NCBI GenBank assembly: GCA_029261655.1 | Contig: JAJDAY010000037.1 | Span: forward strand, 16,693 to 80,692 | Source: Nitrospinaceae bacterium | GTDB taxonomy: Bacteria; Nitrospinota; Nitrospinia; Nitrospinales; VA-1 | DNA length: 64,000 bases | Reading direction: 5' to 3' | Shown here: one piece after another, positions 62,033 through 64,000 of the stretch | How the letters are laid out: each line of letters begins with the position of its first letter | Numbering within the stretch: position 1 is the stretch's first letter | The notes under the pieces: generated by a model | What the model saw: only the letters and a program-made list of their open reading frames with translations | The model's database searches: none | What the model was told of the DNA's origin: nothing | Position numbers and translations under genes: made by a program

Positions 62033-64000
62033 ATGAACACAATACAAAAAAGCCAGAACCTTTTTCCGGATATGTTCAAGCCCCGGACGGTCGCACCCAA
62101 ACCGTTCGGCGGGCGCCGGAAACAAGTGTTTAAAACCCCCGGCAAATCGGGAAACCTGCGGGTGTTCCTGATTTCATTCATGATTTATCTGTTGGGTATT
62201 TTTCCTTCCCTGTTATTTGCCCTGCCGTCGGATCCTACCGTACAGGCGGGTTCGGTGACCATTGACGCATCGTCCGCCAATGCCCTCACCATTTCACAAA
62301 CGACTGATAAAGCCATCATCGACTGGCGTGGTTTCGGGATTCTAGGAAACGAGCGCGTGGATTTTGAACTTCCCACAGCTAGTGGGGTGACGCTCAACCG
62401 GGTGACCGGCAACGAACCGTCGGCCATTTTCGGGAAACTGACTTCAAACGGAAATCTTTTTCTGATCAATCCGAATGGCATATTGTTTGGCGCAGGCTCG
62501 CAAATAGACGTGAACGGTCTGGTGGCGACGACCAGCAATATAAACAACCGGGATTTTTTGCAGGGCAATTATAATTTTGATATTCCCTCGAATCGAAACG
62601 GCATCGTGGTCAACCGGGGAACCATCACCGCTTCCCAGGGCGGGTTGGTGGCACTGGTCGCGCCGGGAGTGCAAAACGACGGCATCATTCAAGCGAGGCT
62701 AGGGCGGGTCAGTCTGGCATCAGGCAACACATTCACGCTGGACCTCTATGGAGATCAATTGGTCAATTTGGGCGTTGGCAGTCAGGTCGCCCAGCAGGTG
62801 ACCGGGTTGGATGGAGAAGTTCTGACGTCCCTGATTTCGAATCGAGGAAAAATATTTGCCGACGGCGGCACGGTTTTGCTGGATGTCAACGCCGCCCGCG
62901 GGGTGGTGGATCAGGTCATCAATATGTCGGGGATTATCCAGGCCAGAACGGCGGAAAATATAAATGGAACCATCGTCTTGAGAGGCGGCGATGCAGGTGA
63001 GGTCGATGTCCTTGGCACGCTGGATGTTTCCGGACTGGGGGCGGGAGAAACGGGCGGAGACCTGCATGTGTTTGGGGAAACAATCAGGCTGCTCGACCGG
63101 GCTCTACTCAACGCGTCCGGTGACGCGGGCGGCGGCACTATTTTAGTGGGCGGGGATTATCAGGGAAAAGGTTATTTCCCCACCGCTTCAGAAGTGTTTG
63201 TGGGTCAGGAAGTGTCCATTTTCAATGATGCGATTTCAACCGGCCACGGCGGAAAATCCATTTTCTGGGCCAACCGGCGCATGCGGTTTTTCGGTTCGGT
63301 TTACGCACGCGGAGGCCGGGAATGGGGCGACGGCGGGTTTATCGAAGTGTCGGGCAAAGAAGAATTGTTTTTTGGCGGCTGGGCGGATACCACAGCCACC
63401 AACGGTTTGACAGGAACCCTGCTTCTGGACCCGGAAGACATCGTCATCGCAGACGGTTCGGGAGCAACAGCCAGTGGCGCGACCACCTTCACCATTTTTG
63501 AAGAAACGCTTGAAGCGCTGTCAGGAAATACCAATATCGAATTGTTGGCCAATAACTCCGTTACCCTGAACGATCTGAGCGACAATCTTCTCAACCTGAA
63601 CATCAGTGGTTCAGTGACCCTAACCGCAGTCAACGGGGGGATTACTTTTGGGGACACCGGCGATAAAATCAAAGCCATCCGCAATATAAATTTAATCGCC
63701 GGCGGCGCTCTCAATATTGGCTCTCTGGAATCGACGGACGGCGGTATCACCTTGAAAGGCAGCAACCTGGTTCTTGGCGGTACACTGAGCAGTGTCAACA
63801 GCACGACAACGTTGTTGTCGTCGAACGGCGGAACGATCGGGATGGGAACTGGCGCGGGAACGTTTTCGTTGAGCGGGTCGGAACTGCAAAATATAACAGC
63901 GGCCAATTTGGTCGTGGGCAACAGCACCACGGGCAACATCACAGTGGATGGCATCACAGCCGCGAACAGCAACAACATCGCGGGGACCACGACATTAAAC
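62033..64000 (+). CDS. TpsA filamentous-haemagglutinin-type exoprotein, N-terminal part (runs off window)
   Basis: 656 codons are visible and the frame is open at the window end. A long basic N-terminus (MNTIQKSQNLFPDMFKPRTV) precedes the hydrophobic core LRVFLISFMIYLLGIFPSLL with cleavage near FA-LPSDP, i.e. an extended signal. The TPS domain follows: VQAGSVTIDASSANALTISQ, AIIDWRGFGILGNERVDFEL, and the key NPNGILFGAGSQIDVNGLVA with NPNG. Beyond about residue 450 the chain becomes Gly/Ala/Thr/Ser-rich repeats typical of beta-helical adhesins (GGSLESTDGGITLKGSN-like). Secreted by the adjoining TpsB. Likely an adhesin, contact factor or biofilm protein. Confidence 0.93.
   Translation, partial: MNTIQKSQNLFPDMFKPRTVAPKPFGGRRKQVFKTPGKSGNLRVFLISFMIYLLGIFPSLLFALPSDPTVQAGSVTIDASSANALTISQTTDKAIIDWRGFGILGNERVDFELPTASGVTLNRVTGNEPSAIFGKLTSNGNLFLINPNGILFGAGSQIDVNGLVATTSNINNRDFLQGNYNFDIPSNRNGIVVNRGTITASQGGLVALVAPGVQNDGIIQARLGRVSLASGNTFTLDLYGDQLVNLGVGSQVAQQVTGLDGEVLTSLISNRGKIFADGGTVLLDVNAARGVVDQVINMSGIIQARTAENINGTIVLRGGDAGEVDVLGTLDVSGLGAGETGGDLHVFGETIRLLDRALLNASGDAGGGTILVGGDYQGKGYFPTASEVFVGQEVSIFNDAISTGHGGKSIFWANRRMRFFGSVYARGGREWGDGGFIEVSGKEELFFGGWADTTATNGLTGTLLLDPEDIVIADGSGATASGATTFTIFEETLEALSGNTNIELLANNSVTLNDLSDNLLNLNISGSVTLTAVNGGITFGDTGDKIKAIRNINLIAGGALNIGSLESTDGGITLKGSNLVLGGTLSSVNSTTTLLSSNGGTIGMGTGAGTFSLSGSELQNITAANLVVGNSTTGNITVDGITAANSNNIAGTTTLN

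Noticed and set aside
63301..63990. 229-codon minus-strand frame opposite the TpsA repeats
   Set aside because: Low-complexity Pro/Val/Leu translation caused by antisense reading of Gly/Thr/Asn-rich repeats.

Overview
The window comes from a diderm (Gram-negative) bacterium of moderate GC content. It carries genes for heptose-based lipopolysaccharide (gmhA, hldE), a hopanoid cyclase (squalene-hopene cyclase), GspA/GspB-type secretion ATPase partners, lipoproteins with clear lipoboxes, and a two-partner secretion pair. The gene set (rplM-rpsI-argC-argJ and tRNA-tig-clpP-clpX-lon clusters, many TPR proteins, TMTC-like membrane proteins) fits a deltaproteobacterial or Nitrospinota-like organism. 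That placement is inference; no rRNA or other decisive marker is present. I see no transposase, integrase, prophage or CRISPR array, so this is mostly ordinary chromosome.

Layout. 1-6.4 kb: the 5' part of an ABC exporter, a FlaG-like protein, a two-subunit thiamine-diphosphate decarboxylase, a sugar-nucleotide-type epimerase and pyruvate phosphate dikinase. 6.6-12.3 kb: glyS and glyQ, normally neighbours, are separated by an oppositely oriented, membrane-anchored NB-ARC/TPR ATPase gene. 12.4-17.4 kb: small hypothetical proteins, a secreted DsrE-like protein, a gspB-gspA pair whose ATPase has an N-terminal J-like domain, and the small zinc protein YacG. 17.4-24 kb: a VCBS-repeat lipoprotein, a LysM/M23 lipoprotein, apt, a DUF4911-like protein, mnmG and a periplasmic TPR protein. 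24.2-28.1 kb: two tandem TMTC-like membrane/TPR proteins, then tRNA-Leu(CAA) followed by degenerate copies of its 3' end.

28.5-44.4 kb: a small lipoprotein, a cold-shock protein preceded by two strong minus-strand terminators, two polytopic membrane proteins (one GT39/ArnT-like), a Xre regulator with a probable autoregulatory operator, hldE-gmhA, radC, a UDP-glucuronate decarboxylase gene broken by an in-frame stop between its catalytic Tyr and Lys, fmt-def, argJ/argC and rpsI/rplM. 44.6-54.4 kb: squalene-hopene cyclase, a FlgO-like lipoprotein, an unknown exported protein, and the proteostasis block lon, clpX, clpP, tig (trigger factor with a His/Asp-rich insert) headed by tRNA-Leu(UAG). 54.6-64 kb: an FAH-family hydrolase, a left-handed beta-helix protein, a long phosphohexomutase, small unknown proteins, and a TpsB transporter followed by a TpsA filamentous-haemagglutinin-type exoprotein that runs off the window.

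Most minus-strand genes form short translationally coupled runs with 1-14 bp overlaps (gspA/gspB, mnmG/DUF4911, def/fmt/UXS, gmhA/hldE, clpX/lon). The best candidates for something undescribed are the NB-ARC/TPR gene between glyQ and glyS, the interrupted UXS gene, the J-like/GspA fusion and the His-rich trigger factor.
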